In this document: piece after piece, positions 62,241-64,000 of the stretch
Numbering within the stretch: position 1 is the stretch's first letter
Layout: every line of letters begins with the position of its first letter
NCBI RefSeq assembly: GCF_030704535.1
Contig: NC_081822.1
Span: 12,393,001 to 12,457,000, forward strand
Source of the DNA: Vitis vinifera
Taxonomy: Eukaryota > Streptophyta > Magnoliopsida > Vitales > Vitaceae
DNA length: 64,000 nt
Direction: 5' to 3'
Position numbers and translations under genes: made by a program
Notes under the pieces: model-generated
What the model was told of the DNA's origin: nothing
The model's database searches: none
The model's input: only the letters and a program-made list of their open reading frames with translations

Positions 62241-64000
62241 TTAAAGCACTTGACTAAACTTAAACCAAATAAACAATAAACAAAAAGACTAGAATAGGGT
62301 ACTTATTGGATATAAATACTAAAGTGTGAAAAGACACTGCCCTTAAAGTAGATTCGTTCTCTTCAAAGATGAACCTCAATGAAAGCATTAATATCTGGAA
62401 GGACTAGAATGCTCTGATCTCTGGAAAGACTGCTCTATTGGAGTGGGTTGGCAGGGAGAAGAAATGGGAAGCAGAAACAAAACATCACGACCTTTATATA
62501 GGCAGATTCCAACAGGACTCTCCTATAAAGGTTGAATGGCCCGTAACAAAAGAAAATTAAAAAAATTAACTAACCAAATAAATTAATGCACTCACACGTA
62601 TGCAGGGTGTGTAATCTGTGCTTATCTATTTACTTTCTTCACTTGTACGCAGTGAGAAAAAATCTTCTTTTTTATTTTATGTTTTTGAAGTAAATAAAAT
62701 AATCATGAATAAAAAAAAAAGGTCAACGAGCAATTAAATTTTCATATTTTATATTAAAACTTAAATTTATACTTATTTAATGTTCATGATGCCATGTTGC
62801 CATGTTGCTTCTCATTTTTTTGAGAAGAGACATCGGTCCAAACCCCGTGCCTCGTGCCACCAGCCTCTTCTTATTAGATTTCTTAACTTCAAACTTCTTG
62901 AACTATATTCACTGTAACAAATTTATCTATTTGCAGTCATACTTTCAGCTATAAAAATGTTCATAGTAAAGAAGGGTTGTTCACAACAATGTTTTTTTTT
63001 CCATGGAAATAGAGATTTTTTAATTATTAATTATTTGTCTCGGGCACAAAAAAAAAAATTGCATCTAAAGTGTTTGATAAAATTTAATACTTATTAGTTA
63101 ATGATTGAAATTGACTTTAAGTTAAATTATATTTAAGTTGTTGACTTAAAATTTATTACCCAATTTTCACTTAAAATTATTTGATAAAAATAATTTATAA
63201 ATTATTATAAATCATTAAATTGAAATATCTATTCTCATGACTTATAATTAAGATAAGATAAGTTAAATAACAATGAAGGTTATGGAGTAATAAAGAAGAT
63301 TATGAAGGTAATGAGATTTAAAAAAAAAAAAGTAAAATAAAGATGTTGATTTAAGAACAAAATAATTTTTTGATATTTATTTTTTAATTAATTTTTAATA
63401 GAATTTAAAATTAAATAGTACTTAATAATGTTAAGTATAAGTTATCTATTTTTATAATATTTTATTTTTATTAAACATTAAAAATAAAGAAAAATTAACA
63501 TATTATTTTTTCTATTAAGTCAAAATTTTATAATAAATCATGAAAAAATAAAAAAATAAATTATTTTCAACATAAAATTAAAAAAACAAATATCATCATA
63601 AAGTTGTTTTCTACTTTAAGTGATATCATTAAATTATTTTACTAAATATACTTTATTTAATAAGTTAAATTATACCCGACATTCACTTAGTCCTATATGT
63701 TTACACTTTCAGTTTAAAAATATTTAGATAGTATTAAAGATTTTTTGAAATGATATTTTTTTATAGTAAAATAGTTTTTTAATTATGAATTATTTGTTTA
63801 TTGTCACATTTAACCATAATACACTTATACTTAATAATTTGTCACGATATTTATTTGCTATGATCAAGTTTCTAATAAATAAAAAAATCACTTTTAGAAT
63901 ATGTTATATAAAAAGTTTTCCATAATTTGTTGGCCACAACTTTTATTCTGGGAGAGAAGTCATTTTCAATGGCGATATTTTTGTTGGTTGCAATGTATTT
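62241..64000. other. Intergenic region, no gene seen
   Basis: A stretch at 62340-62520 has mixed composition but no convincing frame. At about 63340-63605 an AT-rich block with TTTTATTTTTATTAAACATT and an AAAAAACAAATATCATCAT end looks like a decayed copy of the small TIR element seen at 14721 and 37327. The remainder is AT-rich. Confidence 0.45.

Overview
The window is nuclear DNA from a flowering plant. It has split genes with GT-AG introns, long AT-rich intergenic spans and dense nested retrotransposons. The repeat families (large solo LTRs, LINE 3' ends, small TIR elements) look to me like grapevine (Vitis) or a close relative; that is an inference, since no species-specific marker was searched. 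All exon models were built by hand from splice sites, reading phase and family conservation.

Five protein-coding genes are supported. From left to right: (1) 373-5964 +, a six-exon organelle-type homologue of the bacterial ribosome-associated protein YjgA/DarP (DUF615); (2) 11613-13143 + and (3) 31248-33207 +, two thaumatin-like (PR-5 family) genes with identical exon architecture, each predicted to be secreted and to end in a hydrophobic, GPI-anchor-like tail; (4) 44553-50228 -, a 15-exon ER HSP90 (endoplasmin/GRP94, ending in KDEL); (5) 51863-55122 -, a two-exon organellar ribosomal protein bL28. From memory, Arabidopsis also has a thaumatin-like gene next to its ER HSP90 gene, so the neighbourhood looks like conserved microsynteny expanded here by transposons.

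The space between genes is mostly transposons, many datable by target-site duplications (TSDs) that I could read directly. 15019-19411 is a 4.4-kb solo LTR (TSD ATATG) with a 206-bp minisatellite. 20093-22721 is a Mutator-like terminal-inverted-repeat element (10-bp TSD) packed with about 24 whole or partial copies of one 31-bp palindrome. 35165-43870 is a nested stack: a decayed RNase H fragment and a decayed Ty1/copia pol are interrupted by small TIR elements, by a 4.8-kb element (TSD CTCTT) that itself carries two solo LTRs of one family (TSDs AGGTC and GATCT), and by a TRIM with a recognisable primer-binding site. 53981-54299 is a 5'-truncated LINE with a 17-bp TSD in the bL28 intron. 56203-62231 is a 6-kb foldback element (9-bp TSD) with arms of about 2 kb and a 168-bp (8 x 21 bp) tandem array.

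The most unusual things here are the two foldback elements. Their palindromic interiors would make long hairpins if transcribed and would be natural sources of small RNA. Nothing suggests a protein-coding defence or metabolic cluster; the five genes are ordinary plant housekeeping or defence genes that do not form a pathway together.
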